In this document: positions 40,171-52,315 of the stretch, piece by piece | Layout of the letters: every line of letters begins with the position of its first letter | Numbering within the stretch: position 1 is the first letter of the stretch | DNA from: Kutzneria kofuensis | GTDB taxonomy: Bacteria; Actinomycetota; Actinomycetes; Mycobacteriales; Pseudonocardiaceae | Direction of reading: 5' to 3' | NCBI RefSeq assembly: GCF_014203355.1 | Contig: NZ_JACHIR010000005.1 | Coordinates: 62,001 to 126,000 of the forward strand | DNA: 64,000 nucleotides | Translations under genes and position numbers: made by a program | Notes under the pieces: model-generated | What the model was told of the DNA's origin: nothing | Database searches by the model: none | What the model saw: the letters and a program-made list of their open reading frames with translations, nothing else

Positions 40171-41049
40171 ATGAGCACCAGACAGCAGGTGGTCTTGCGA
40201 CCGCTCCGGCGGTGGGTGATCGTCTTGTGCGCGATCCTGGTGGTCGTGCTCACCGCCGCGGTGCTCGTCTGGCTGCTGCACGAGGCGGGCGACGACCCCG
40301 GCCGGCGCATGGAGGCGATCAAAACCGGCTTCACCGTCGGACTCGCCGGCGGCGGCAGCATCGTGCTGTTCCTCGCGGTCCGCAGGCAGTGGCACCAGGA
40401 GGTGGTCGCCGTCGTCACGACCCGTGACGCCGACGAACGCCGCCTCACCGACCTCTACGTCAAGGCCACCGAACACCTTGGCTCTCCGCTGGCGCAGGTG
40501 CGCGTCGCGGGCCTCTACGCGTTGGAACGCCTCGCGCAGGAGAACCCTCACCAGCGCCAGGTGGTCGCCGACGTCATCAGCGCCTACCTGCGCATGCCGT
40601 GGGACCGCAGCGGCCCCGACCTGGAGACGCAGCAGGAGCTGCACGTCCGCCGGGCCGCGGGCAAGATCCTCACCACCCACCTGCGCGCCGAGCCGGAGTT
40701 CTGGCAGATCACCCTCGACCTCACCGGAGCCACGCTGGTCGACTTCAACGCCCGCCAGTGCGTCTTCTCCGGCGGACTGAACTGTCCGTCCGCCACCTTC
40801 ATCGGCATCGCCCGGTTCACCGACGCGCGCTTCCAGGGCGAAGCCCGCTTCGCCGAGGCGGACTTCCAGGGCACAGTTCGCTTCACCGGCGCAACCTTCG
40901 ACGGCGACGTGTTGTTCGCGGGCGCCCGCTCATCCGGCCCATGGTGGTTCACCGGCGCGAAACTGACCAACCACAAGGCTGTGCTGGAGATCCCCGGCTT
41001 CCACGTCGCGCCCGACGGAACGATCAGGCCGGACGCGCCAGCCCGATGA
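40171..41049 (+). CDS. Membrane pentapeptide-repeat protein
   Basis: 292 residues. Two transmembrane helices (about 16-37 and 56-72), a charged linker with a cytoplasmic helical stretch (LYVKATEHLGSPLAQVRVAG, ALERLAQENP), then C-terminal pentapeptide repeats (about 190-265: DFNARQCVFSGG, ATFIGIARFTDARFQGEARF, AEADFQGTVRFTGATFDG). This arrangement is common in actinobacteria and of unknown function. The start at 40171 gives the membrane helix near the N-terminus but has only a weak ribosome site; ATG 40054 is an alternative. Its 3' end overlaps the convergent HAD gene by 26 bases. The preceding 283 bases hold no other gene. Confidence 0.78.
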   Translation: MSTRQQVVLRPLRRWVIVLCAILVVVLTAAVLVWLLHEAGDDPGRRMEAIKTGFTVGLAGGGSIVLFLAVRRQWHQEVVAVVTTRDADERRLTDLYVKATEHLGSPLAQVRVAGLYALERLAQENPHQRQVVADVISAYLRMPWDRSGPDLETQQELHVRRAAGKILTTHLRAEPEFWQITLDLTGATLVDFNARQCVFSGGLNCPSATFIGIARFTDARFQGEARFAEADFQGTVRFTGATFDGDVLFAGARSSGPWWFTGAKLTNHKAVLEIPGFHVAPDGTIRPDAPAR

Positions 41050-41683
41050 GGTGGTCGACCGCCGCGCCCAGATCGGCGGGCCCGTCCACAGCGATACCCG
41101 ACCCGCCGAGCCTGCGCAGCGGGTCGATGTCGATGTCCACCCGGTCCCCGACACTCCACACGTCGCCCGCCGCGACCCCGAACCGGTCGAGCACCACACG
41201 GAAGGCGCCCGGATCGGGCTTCGGCGTGTGCCCGGTGTCCTCGGCGCTGAACACCTCGGTGAAGCCACCGACCCCGACCTTGTCCAGAATGGCCTTCATC
41301 GACGCCCTGGTGTTGTTGGTGAGCAACGCGATCGGCACCACCTCACGCAACCGCGCCAGCTCCCGCTCCACGTTCTCGTCCGGCTCCAGTCCGTCCGCAA
41401 TGGACAGATGCGTCTCCCGGTAGCCGAGCCACTGCCCGACGTCGAAACCGTTGGCCCGCACGAACGACGTCGTCGACGTTCCGGACCAGTTCGTCCGCAT
41501 CGCCTCGCGCAGCTCGGCCACCTTCGCCCCGGCCTGGTCCGGCGTGGCACCGCGCAGCTCCACGAACATCCGACCGATCACTGCGAGCACCTGCTCGGCG
41601 TACGCCTCCCTCGGGTACAGCGTGCCGTCGAGGTCGAACACGACGAGCCGCGGCGCGGACCCGTTTCCCAGAACGTCGATCAC
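41024..41683 (-). CDS. HAD-superfamily hydrolase
   Basis: 219 residues. Motif I VVFDLDGTLYP with nucleophile Asp near residue 17, an alpha-helical cap (about 30-90), motif II LLTNNTR, motif III Lys in HTPKPDPGAF, and motif IV GDRVDIDIDP. It resembles phosphoglycolate-phosphatase/pyrophosphatase-like HADs; the substrate is not inferable. I chose the GTG at 41683, which follows TGACGGGG; upstream residues are not family-like. Confidence 0.85.
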   Translation of the reverse strand: MIDVLGNGSAPRLVVFDLDGTLYPREAYAEQVLAVIGRMFVELRGATPDQAGAKVAELREAMRTNWSGTSTTSFVRANGFDVGQWLGYRETHLSIADGLEPDENVERELARLREVVPIALLTNNTRASMKAILDKVGVGGFTEVFSAEDTGHTPKPDPGAFRVVLDRFGVAAGDVWSVGDRVDIDIDPLRRLGGSGIAVDGPADLGAAVDHLIGLARPA

Positions 41684-41771
41684 CCCGTCAGCATGCCAGC
41701 CTCGCGGCCGCGTTTGTGGCTTTGGAACGGTAGAGGGGCCAGCCAGGCCGCTGCGGGAAGCCACCCTCGGT

Positions 41772-42335
41772 CTACTCAGACGCCTGACACTTGCCCTTGT
41801 CGGAGCTGGCCGTCCAGGGGCTGACCCCGAGCTTGCCGGTGTTGCCGAGGTCGATCGGGCCGTCGGGCTTGCGGGTCTGCCAGGGTTGGCCGCTCGCCGG
41901 AGCGACGTCGAAGTACGTGCCGCTCGTGGCGACCACGGTCGAGTCGGTCACGGTGTTCTTCCACAGCACGGCGGCTTCGGCCTGCTGCCCCGGCTCCAGG
42001 GTGAACGTGGTCGGCGGGTGCTGCAGGCTCGGCACCAGCGCCACCGAGTCGGCGCCGTTGTCCACCTTGACGTCGATGGGCTGGTGGTCGTCGTCGAGCA
42101 CCCGCAGGGCCGGGTAGCCGTTCACGGTCAAGGGGGCGCTGCCGCAGTTGGCGAGTCGGATCGGGACCACCCGCAGTCCCGTTGCCGCGTCGGTCGCGCC
42201 CAGGGAGATCAGCGGCCCGTGCGGCGGCTCCGCCGTGGTGGTAGTGGTCGTTGTGGGCTGGGGCGTCGGCGCGGGTGCTGAGCAGCCCACGAGGAGTACG
42301 CCCGTGCCGAGCAGGAAAAGGTGGCGGAGCTTCAC
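41772..42335 (-). CDS. DUF4232 lipoprotein
   Basis: 187 residues. Lipoprotein signal peptide [20 protein letters not shown] with lipobox LVGC, a Pro/Thr-rich spacer ([16 protein letters not shown]), then a DUF4232-like beta domain (about 40-170: [35 protein letters not shown]). Extracytoplasmic; function unknown. Divergent from the hydrolase gene at 42615. Confidence 0.82.
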   Translation of the reverse strand: MKLRHLFLLGTGVLLVGCSAPAPTPQPTTTTTTTAEPPHGPLISLGATDAATGLRVVPIRLANCGSAPLTVNGYPALRVLDDDHQPIDVKVDNGADSVALVPSLQHPPTTFTLEPGQQAEAAVLWKNTVTDSTVVATSGTYFDVAPASGQPWQTRKPDGPIDLGNTGKLGVSPWTASSDKGKCQASE

Positions 42336-42614
42336 CTGGTCGACTCTGCCATGATCACCGGGCCGATGACCGCGTTATGCCTCGAACTCGAACCGGCGGC
42401 ACGGGCCACGCACGGCGACCGGACGCCGCCAGCGCAACGCGTACCGGTGACGAACAACGCCAATGGCGAGTACTCGCCACCGCGAATATTCGACCGCCAT
42501 ATTGCCACCGGCTGGATCTGTCGATACATCCAACCCTGGGTGGGTCCGGAAGTACGAGGCGGTGTCGAACCGCGCACACCGCGATGCCGCTGCTGCGGAG
42601 AGGAGACCAATCCC

Positions 42615-43439
42615 GTGAGCGCGATCACCACCAAGGACGGCGTCGAGATCTACTACAAGGACTGGGGCGAAGGCCCGACCGTGGTGTTCTCGCACGGCTG
42701 GCCGCTGAACGCCGATGCCTGGGACGGCCAGCTGCTGTTCCTGGCGCAACGGGGCTACCGCGTCATCGCCCACGACCGGCGCGGTCACGGCCGGTCCAGC
42801 CAGGTCTCGTTCGGGAACGACATGGACGGCTATGCCGACGACCTCGCGGCCGTGGTCGACACGCTCGACCTGCACGACGTCGCGCTGGTCGGGCACTCCA
42901 CCGGCGGCGGGGAGGTCACGCGGTACATCGGGCGGCACGGGACCGGGCGGGTCGCCAAGGCGGCGCTGATCGCCGCGGTCCCGCCGATCATGCTGAAGTC
43001 CGACGTGAACCCCGAAGGCCTGCCGATGGAGGTCTTCGACAGCCTGCGCGCTGGCGTGGCCGGCGACCGCTCCCAGTTCTACCGGGAGCTCGCGATCAAG
43101 TTCTACGGCGCGAACCGACCAGGCGCGGAGGTCTCCCAGGGGATCCTGGACCAGTTCTGGCTGTGGAGCATGCAGGCCGGCGCCATCAACGCCTACGAGA
43201 GCGTCAAGGCCTTCTCCGAGACGGACTTCACCGACGATCTGCGCAGGATCGACGTGCCGACGCTCGTCATGCACGGCGAGGACGACCAGATCGTCCCCGT
43301 CCAGGACTCGGCCCGCAGGTCGGCTCGGCTCATCGCCGGCGCCCAGGAGATCTACTACCCCGGCGCGCCGCACGGCCTCACCGCCACGCTTCAGGATCAG
43401 GTCAACGCCGACCTGCTGGCCTTCCTCCGCAACCATTGA
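42615..43439 (+). CDS. Alpha/beta hydrolase, non-haem chloroperoxidase-like
   Basis: 274 residues. Ser nucleophile elbow [16 protein letters not shown] (Ser at about 96), acid in [10 protein letters not shown] and His in GAPHGLTA make the triad. The N-terminus [32 protein letters not shown] and the GHSTGGGE elbow are typical of cofactor-free bacterial chloroperoxidases/perhydrolases. The GTG at 42615 follows GGAGAGGAGACC; the longer frame reaching 42321 lies in the divergent promoter. The 279-base gap to the lipoprotein gene carries no other gene. Confidence 0.9.
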   Translation: MSAITTKDGVEIYYKDWGEGPTVVFSHGWPLNADAWDGQLLFLAQRGYRVIAHDRRGHGRSSQVSFGNDMDGYADDLAAVVDTLDLHDVALVGHSTGGGEVTRYIGRHGTGRVAKAALIAAVPPIMLKSDVNPEGLPMEVFDSLRAGVAGDRSQFYRELAIKFYGANRPGAEVSQGILDQFWLWSMQAGAINAYESVKAFSETDFTDDLRRIDVPTLVMHGEDDQIVPVQDSARRSARLIAGAQEIYYPGAPHGLTATLQDQVNADLLAFLRNH

Positions 43440-43740
43440 GCGCCCCCCTTTGCCGGGACCGACACCCGGGCGCTCCGTCGCGGGACTTCTCAGCCCGAGC
43501 CCGAGACGGGGACACTCGATCGTCATAAGATCGATTCGTCACATGGGCGGTGACGCTGTGGCGGGAAGGGGGCCGTCACAGCGCGGCACAGGCGTCACCA
43601 GATTCACCCGGATGGATCATATCTGGTTGCCGATCAACCGCTCCTGCTGATCGCCGGTTTCGTTGCGGACGGTTGTCTTCGGCACCTGTTCGGATCGCCG
43701 GCGCAGGGGGAGGCTCAGGTATGCGCAACGAGGGGGAGCG
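43440..43740. other. Intergenic region before SARP gene
   Basis: 301 bases with no supported gene. It includes locally AT-richer stretches (about 43515-43545 and 43605-43640, the latter with CCAGAT ... ATCTGG arms at a 17-base spacing) that could be promoter or operator DNA for the SARP regulator. GAGCGCCC/GGGCGCTC just past 43439 could form a loose hairpin ending the hydrolase gene. Confidence 0.4.
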
Positions 43741-46548
43741 TTGGGCGTCGCCGATCGTCTGGAGTTTCGGCTGTTGGGGCCGGTGGAGGTCTGGCGCGGA
43801 CCGGAGCGGCTGGCGATTTCCAGCCGGCACCAGCGTTCCGTGCTGGCCGCGCTGGCGCTGTGTCCGGGGCGCGTGGTGTCCGTCAGCGCGCTCGTCGACG
43901 CGGTGTGGGAAGAGGATTCGCCGCCGTCGGCGCGCCGTCAGGTGATCAAGCTGGTGTCCCGCCTGCGTGGCACGCTCGGTGACGCGATCACCACCAGATC
44001 GGGCGACTACATGCTGAATGCCGAGCCTGACCAGGTTGACGTCGGTGTTTTCGACTCGTCGGTGGCCGGTGCCCGGCAACTCTCGGTCACGGACCCGGAG
44101 GCTGCGGCCAGAGCGGCGCGGGAGGCGCTTCGGCTGTGGCGGGGCCCGGCGCTGAGCGGAGTCACGCCGGGGCTCGCGGCGCAGGCGACGCGGCTGGAGG
44201 AGCGCCGCCTCAGTGCGCTGGAGGACGGCTTCGACTGGGAACTGGCCACCGGCGGACACGCGGCCCTGGTGGCCGAGTTGACGATACTGGTCGCCGAACA
44301 TCCGCTGCGGGAACGGCTGGTCGGCCAGCTCATGCTGGCCCTGCACCGGTCGGGGCGCACCACCGAGGCACTGGAGGTCTACCGGCGCACCCACGAACGG
44401 CTGGCCGACGATCTCGCGCTGGCACCCGGTGCGGAGCTGCAACAACTGCACGTGGCGATCCTGCGCAACGATGCGACCCCGACCGCACCGATCTCGCCTC
44501 CGGCACCGGCTCCGCGATCCGCCACCCGGACGAGCGTCGCGGTCCCCCGGCAGCTGCCCTGTGCGGTGGCCGGCTTCACCGGACGGGCGTCCCAGCTCAA
44601 GGAACTCACCGGCTTGCTGGATCGGAACGACACCGTGGTGATCTCGGCGATCAACGGCACCGCGGGCGTCGGCAAGACGGCTCTCGCCGTGCACTGGTCG
44701 CACCAGGTCGCGGACCGGTTTTCCGATGGGCAGCTCTACGTGAACCTCCGGGGTTTCGACCCCAGCGGTCAGCCGGTCCAACCCGCCGACGCGATCCGGG
44801 GTTTCCTCGACGCGCTCGGAGTGCCGGCCCAACGGATACCGGCCGGCCTGGCCGAGCAGGCGGCGCTCTACCGATCCCAGCTGGCCGACCGGCGGATACT
44901 CGTGGTGTTGGACAATGCCCGCGACACCGACCAGGTCCGGCCGCTGCTGCCCGGCTCGGCCCAGTGCCTGACCGTCATCACCAGTCGTGACCCCCTCGGC
45001 GGTCTGATCGTCAGCGCGGGGGCGCGCGCTGTCCCCCTGGACCTGATGACCACCGCCGAAGCCTATGACCTGCTGGCGAGCAGGCTGGGCCCGGAACGGC
45101 TGGCCGTCGAACCGCACGCCGTCAGCGACCTGATCGAGTTGTGCGCACACCTGCCACTGGCGCTGACCATCGTCGCCGCGCGAGTCACACTCGCTCCCAC
45201 CCTGTCGCTGGCCGAGCTGGCCAAGCAGCTACGCGATGTCCGCGATCGCCTGCGCGCCCTGGACATCGGTGATGCCAGCGTCGATCTCAGTGCGGTGTTC
45301 TCCTGGTCCTACCGGACGCTGAGCGCCGCGGCAGCACGAATGTTCCGGCTGCTGAGCCTGCACCCCGGCCCGGTCATATCGGTGTCCGCCGCCGCCAGCC
45401 TCGTCGGAACCGAACGCGATCAGGCCCACGCGGCGCTGTCCGAGCTGACGAGAGCGCAGTTGCTCACCGAGCACAGCGCCGGCCGATTCGCCTACCACGA
45501 CCTGCTGCGGGCGTACTCGGCAGGGAAGGCACGCGAGGACGAGGACGAGCAGACGCGCCACGCCGCCATGCACCGCATGCTCGATCACTACCTTCACACC
45601 GCGCACGCCGCGACGCTGCTGCTCAACCCACCCAACGACCGGCTGTCCCTGGTCGAATCCCAGCCAGGGGCCTGCGTCGACGAACTCGCCGACGACGAGC
45701 AGGCATGGCAGTGGTTCACGGCCGAGCGCCAGGTGTTTCCGGCCGCCATCGAACGCGCCGCCGATGCCGGCTTCGACACCCACGCCTGGCAACTCGCCTG
45801 GAGCGTGGCCAGTTTCTGCATCCGCGCCGGGCACTGGACACAGATGGTCACCAGCCAACTCGTCGCGATCGCCGCAGCTGAACGCGCAGGTGAACCGCAC
45901 GGGCAGGCATGGTCCCTACGTGAACTGGGCCGGGTGTACATCCGGCTCGGTCGTTATGCGGACGCGCGGGCCAGCTTGTGCCGCGCGCTCGACCTGGACG
46001 AGCGGCTCGGCGACCTGGTCGGGCAGGCACGCAGCTACAACACCCTCGGCATCGTGTCCTACGCGCAGGGCGCCAACCCGGAGGCACTGGAACAGGGCAA
46101 GGCGGCCTACGCGTTGTTCCACGCGGCTGGCCACCGGGCGGGCCAGGCGGACGCACTCAACGCGATCGGCTGGATGCAGACCCAACTGGGCCAGCACGCC
46201 GAAGCGCTGCGTTACTGCGCCCAGGCGCTTGAGCTGCACCGAGCGGTCGGCAGCAGGCACGGCGAAGCCGACACCTGGGACAGCCTCGGCTGCGCCCACC
46301 ACAATCTCGGCGAGCACCAGCGGGCCGTCGTCTGCTACCACAACGCACTGGAGCTGTACCAGAAGTTGGGCGCGCGCCATCCACAGGCCGACACACTCAT
46401 CCGTCTCGGCGAGACCTACCAGGACGCGGGCGACTTCCACGCCGCGCACCGTTCCTGGCAGCAGGCGCTGCCCATCCTCGACGACCTGCACCACCCCGAC
46501 GCCGACGTCCTCCGCGCACGGCTGGCCGAGCGCACGCCGGCCCCATAA
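43741..46548 (+). CDS. SARP-NB-ARC-TPR regulator (AfsR-like)
   Basis: 935 residues. OmpR-like winged helix (about 5-90, LEFRLLGPVEVWRGPERLAI, LVDAVWEEDSPPSARRQVIK), bacterial transcriptional activation domain (about 95-240), NB-ARC ATPase with Walker A INGTAGVGKTAL (about 303-314) and ILVVLDNARD Walker B, then C-terminal TPRs (about 700-930). This is the AfsR architecture that activates secondary-metabolite or morphological genes by binding direct repeats. I chose TTG 43741, preceded by AGGGGGAGCG; an upstream GTG at 43663 would add 26 unlike residues. No biosynthetic cluster is adjacent. Confidence 0.85.
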   Translation: MGVADRLEFRLLGPVEVWRGPERLAISSRHQRSVLAALALCPGRVVSVSALVDAVWEEDSPPSARRQVIKLVSRLRGTLGDAITTRSGDYMLNAEPDQVDVGVFDSSVAGARQLSVTDPEAAARAAREALRLWRGPALSGVTPGLAAQATRLEERRLSALEDGFDWELATGGHAALVAELTILVAEHPLRERLVGQLMLALHRSGRTTEALEVYRRTHERLADDLALAPGAELQQLHVAILRNDATPTAPISPPAPAPRSATRTSVAVPRQLPCAVAGFTGRASQLKELTGLLDRNDTVVISAINGTAGVGKTALAVHWSHQVADRFSDGQLYVNLRGFDPSGQPVQPADAIRGFLDALGVPAQRIPAGLAEQAALYRSQLADRRILVVLDNARDTDQVRPLLPGSAQCLTVITSRDPLGGLIVSAGARAVPLDLMTTAEAYDLLASRLGPERLAVEPHAVSDLIELCAHLPLALTIVAARVTLAPTLSLAELAKQLRDVRDRLRALDIGDASVDLSAVFSWSYRTLSAAAARMFRLLSLHPGPVISVSAAASLVGTERDQAHAALSELTRAQLLTEHSAGRFAYHDLLRAYSAGKAREDEDEQTRHAAMHRMLDHYLHTAHAATLLLNPPNDRLSLVESQPGACVDELADDEQAWQWFTAERQVFPAAIERAADAGFDTHAWQLAWSVASFCIRAGHWTQMVTSQLVAIAAAERAGEPHGQAWSLRELGRVYIRLGRYADARASLCRALDLDERLGDLVGQARSYNTLGIVSYAQGANPEALEQGKAAYALFHAAGHRAGQADALNAIGWMQTQLGQHAEALRYCAQALELHRAVGSRHGEADTWDSLGCAHHNLGEHQRAVVCYHNALELYQKLGARHPQADTLIRLGETYQDAGDFHAAHRSWQQALPILDDLHHPDADVLRARLAERTPAP

Positions 46549-46735
46549 GCGCACGCGGCCGGGCCGGGCAACCCGTCGGATCCCGACCCGGTACGGAGCG
46601 CGGACAAGCTGCCGGTTGATCGAACCTCGCGGCTGCCCGTGACCACCCGCGCAATCGTCGGCCGATGCAGGCTCAGTTCCAGAGCCCAGGTGTCAAAGCG
46701 ATTCTTTTCTCCGTCTTCTGGCGTTGGGATGACAG

Positions 46736-49210
46736 GTGGCGAAAACTCGCCGACCCGCACCCTTACGGCGGAACACAGCGGTTGCCATAATCGCCTCCTC
46801 GCTGTTCAGGTATCTGCTAGGTGAAACGGGCGACGTGAGCGGTCTTGGTATGACGCCTGCGGTGAGGGACAACTTGCCGACTGACGTCTCGAGTTTCGTA
46901 GGGCGTCGGCAGGAGTTACGCACTGCGCGGAACCTCCTGACCCGGACCCGGTTACTGACGTTGACCGGTGTCGGTGGGGTGGGCAAGACGCGGTTGGCGC
47001 TGCGGCTCGCCGCCGAGGTGCGGCGGGCGTTCCGGAACGGCGTGTGGCTGGTGGAGCTGGCGACGCTGCAGGACCCGGCCCTGGTGGCGCACGCGGTGGC
47101 CGCGACAGTAGGGATGCAGGACAATACGATCGCCTTCGGGATGCGGGAGTGGCCGCCCCGATCCCCGACCGAGGTGGTGCTGGACTACCTGCGGGACAAG
47201 CAGATCCTGCTGGTGCTGGACAACTGTGAACACCTGGCCGAGGCATGCGCCGACCTCGTCGCCACGCTGTTGGCCAACGCCCCCGAACTGCGGATACTGA
47301 CCACCAGCCGCCAACGACTGGGTATCAGCGGCGAGCATCTTTTCACTGTGCCGCCGTTGTCCCTGCCGAAACCCGACCTGACACCCCGACCAGACGAACT
47401 CCACCGTTACGAGGCGGTCAGCCTGCTGACCGAGCGCGCTACGGCGGTCCACCCCGACTTCGCCATCACACCGGAGAACGCGGCATCAGTGGTCCGGCTC
47501 TGCCGACGACTGGACGGCATCCCGCTCGCCATCGAACTCGCGGCGGTCCAGCTCCGTGCGCTGTCGGTGCGGCAGGTGCTGGAGCGGCTGGACAACCGGT
47601 TCCACCTGCTCACGGCGCCCAGACGGGGTGTGGTCGCCCGCCACCAGACGCTGCGGGCGGCGGTGGACTGGAGCTACGAGCTGTGCTCGCCGCAGGAACG
47701 GCTGCTGTGGGCCCGCGTGGCGGTGTTCGCCGGCGGGTGTGACCTCGAGGCGGTGGAGGAGGTCTGCTGCGGCGACGGGATCGCGCGCGCCGACATCGTC
47801 GACCTGGTGGCGGGGCTGGTGGACAAGTCGATCCTGGCGCGATGCGATGACCCGCGCGGGCAGCGAACCCGCTATCGCATGCTCGACATCCTGCGGCGGC
47901 ACGGCGTGGAGAAGCTGTGTGCGGCCGGTGAGGACAGCCGGGTGCACGGCCGTCACCGCGACTGGTTCCTGCGGTTGGCCGAGCAGGCCGCGGCCAGCTG
48001 GTTCGGCCCCGACGAGCGGACGTGGATGGTCCGGCTGCGCAGCGAGCACGACAACGTCCGGGCGGCGTTGGAGTTCTGCCTGTCCGACCCGGACAGCGCC
48101 CAGGCGGGGCTGCGGACAGCCGGGGCGCTGTGGTGTTTCTGGGTGCCCGGCGGATTGCTGGGCGAGGGTCGACAGTGGCTCGACCGGTTGGCGGCGCTGG
48201 CGCCTGAGCCGACCCCGGCCCTCGGGGTGGCGTTGTGGGTCTCCGGGTGGGCCGCCTCGCATCAGGGGGATCTGACCGCCGCGGAGGCCAACGCCGAGCG
48301 GTGCCAGCGGTTGGCCGAGCGCTTGGGTGACGCGCGGTTGGAGGCCTACGGCCTGCAGGTGGCTGGGCTGTGTGCGCTGCTCAAGGGGAAGTTGACGCAG
48401 GCGCGCATGCTGTGTGAGCAGTCATGGGAGCGGCACCGTGCCCTCGGCGAGCTCACCAGCCCGGCGGTGAAGGTCCTGACGAAGCTGAGCTTGGTGGCGT
48501 CGCTGCAGGGCGAGGTCGACCAAGCGGTCGGTTACGCCGAGGAGTGCGTGGCGCTCGCCCGGCAACACAGCGCTCACTGGACCTACTCGTGGGGGTTGGT
48601 GTTGCTCGGCCTGGCGCTGTGGCGCCGCGGCGACCCCGAGCGGGCGATTCCACCGCTGCGCGAGAGCATCGCGATCAAGCGGGAACTGGACGACCTGTTC
48701 GGGCTCGGCATGGCCGGGGATTTCCTGGCGTGGGCGCTGACCGCTACCGGCGACCACCACCAGGCCGCCCGGCTGTTCGGCGTGCTGGAGCGGCTGTGGC
48801 CGCTGGTGGGCCTCCCGCTGATGGGACTCAAACCCCTGATCGAATACCACGAGAAGAGCGCGGCCGCCGCCCGCGCGGCCCTCGGCGAAGCCGCCTACGC
48901 CACCGCACACGAGGGCACTGCGCTCGATCCGCGCCAGGAGCTCGACTGCGTGCTGGGCGACAACGCCGCACCACACCCCCGCAAAGGGACGCCCGGGCGG
49001 GACGACCAGCCGTGGGTGTCGTTGACCCGACGCGAACGGGAGGTCGCCGCGCTCATCGCCCAGGGACTGTCCAACCGGGACATCGCCAACAGGCTGGTCA
49101 TCGCCCAACGCACCGCCGAAGGCCACGTCGAACGCGTCCTGGTCAAGCTCGGTCTCACCTCCCGCACCCAGGTCGCCGCCTGGGTCTCCGAGCGCCGGCG
49201 GACCAGCTGA
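46736..49210 (+). CDS. LuxR-type ATPase regulator with TPR region
   Basis: 824 residues from the GTG at 46736. NB-ARC/STAND-like ATPase: DVSSFVGRRQEL, Walker [14 protein letters not shown] (about 77-89), Walker [13 protein letters not shown] helical/TPR region follows (about 430-700), then a C-terminal LuxR HTH (about 758-820: LTRREREVAALIAQGLSNRD, IANRLVIAQRTAEGHVERVL). The family usually begins near 'NLPTDVSSFVGR'; starts at GTG 46835 or ATG 46850 are therefore possible. A signal-integrating activator of unknown regulon. The 187 bases before it hold no other gene. Confidence 0.85.
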   Translation: MAKTRRPAPLRRNTAVAIIASSLFRYLLGETGDVSGLGMTPAVRDNLPTDVSSFVGRRQELRTARNLLTRTRLLTLTGVGGVGKTRLALRLAAEVRRAFRNGVWLVELATLQDPALVAHAVAATVGMQDNTIAFGMREWPPRSPTEVVLDYLRDKQILLVLDNCEHLAEACADLVATLLANAPELRILTTSRQRLGISGEHLFTVPPLSLPKPDLTPRPDELHRYEAVSLLTERATAVHPDFAITPENAASVVRLCRRLDGIPLAIELAAVQLRALSVRQVLERLDNRFHLLTAPRRGVVARHQTLRAAVDWSYELCSPQERLLWARVAVFAGGCDLEAVEEVCCGDGIARADIVDLVAGLVDKSILARCDDPRGQRTRYRMLDILRRHGVEKLCAAGEDSRVHGRHRDWFLRLAEQAAASWFGPDERTWMVRLRSEHDNVRAALEFCLSDPDSAQAGLRTAGALWCFWVPGGLLGEGRQWLDRLAALAPEPTPALGVALWVSGWAASHQGDLTAAEANAERCQRLAERLGDARLEAYGLQVAGLCALLKGKLTQARMLCEQSWERHRALGELTSPAVKVLTKLSLVASLQGEVDQAVGYAEECVALARQHSAHWTYSWGLVLLGLALWRRGDPERAIPPLRESIAIKRELDDLFGLGMAGDFLAWALTATGDHHQAARLFGVLERLWPLVGLPLMGLKPLIEYHEKSAAAARAALGEAAYATAHEGTALDPRQELDCVLGDNAAPHPRKGTPGRDDQPWVSLTRREREVAALIAQGLSNRDIANRLVIAQRTAEGHVERVLVKLGLTSRTQVAAWVSERRRTS

Positions 49211-49245
49211 CGCGATGCTGGTGTTGGCGCGAGATCCCTGAGGGG

Positions 49246-51942
<2,697 letters not shown>

Positions 51943-51949
51943 TCAGCTC

Positions 51950-51963
51950 TGGGAGCGCTTCCA
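51950..51963. promoter_or_regulatory. CebR-type operator upstream of GH9 gene
   Basis: TGGGAGCGCTTCCA matches 13 of 14 bases of the streptomycete CebR (LacI-family, cellobiose-responsive) operator TGGGAGCGCTCCCA. It lies 17 bases before the GTG at 51933. Confidence 0.85.
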
Positions 51964-52134
51964 GAACGAGAAGGTAGGGAGTGGGATCGGGACGTGTAAA
52001 GCATCAGCGCCGCCGATAGGCGGTTCGGCGGTGTCGCGCAGGGCCATCCGTTGTAATAGCGCGGCGGGGAGCACGACACGAGCCGCGGAACACGCTATTC
52101 ACACAACGGATGGAGCGCGTTACAGTGGCCAGAC

Positions 52135-52148
52135 TGGAAGCGCTCCCA
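52135..52148. promoter_or_regulatory. CebR-type operator upstream of GH3 gene
   Basis: TGGAAGCGCTCCCA, 13 of 14 to the CebR operator and the mirror variant of the copy at 51950. It is 168 bases before the GH3 start, in the divergent promoter. Confidence 0.85.
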
Positions 52149-52315
52149 GAGATCCTGTAGCCGTCCGGGCGGCCCACCCTGCTCCCCCGAGGTCACCCAG
52201 CCGAGTTGGTTCTCGCGTCGCGGCGTGCCCGTCACACCGTTTCGCGCGGCCGACGCTCGCGGCGTGATGACGAAGCCCGGCAGCCGAATGTTCCGCGCCA
52301 CCCGGAGGTGTGCCC

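Noticed and set aside
43598-43626. CCAGAT ... ATCTGG arms before the first SARP gene
   Set aside because: Short arms with a 17-base spacer; mentioned only as possible operator DNA, not called.
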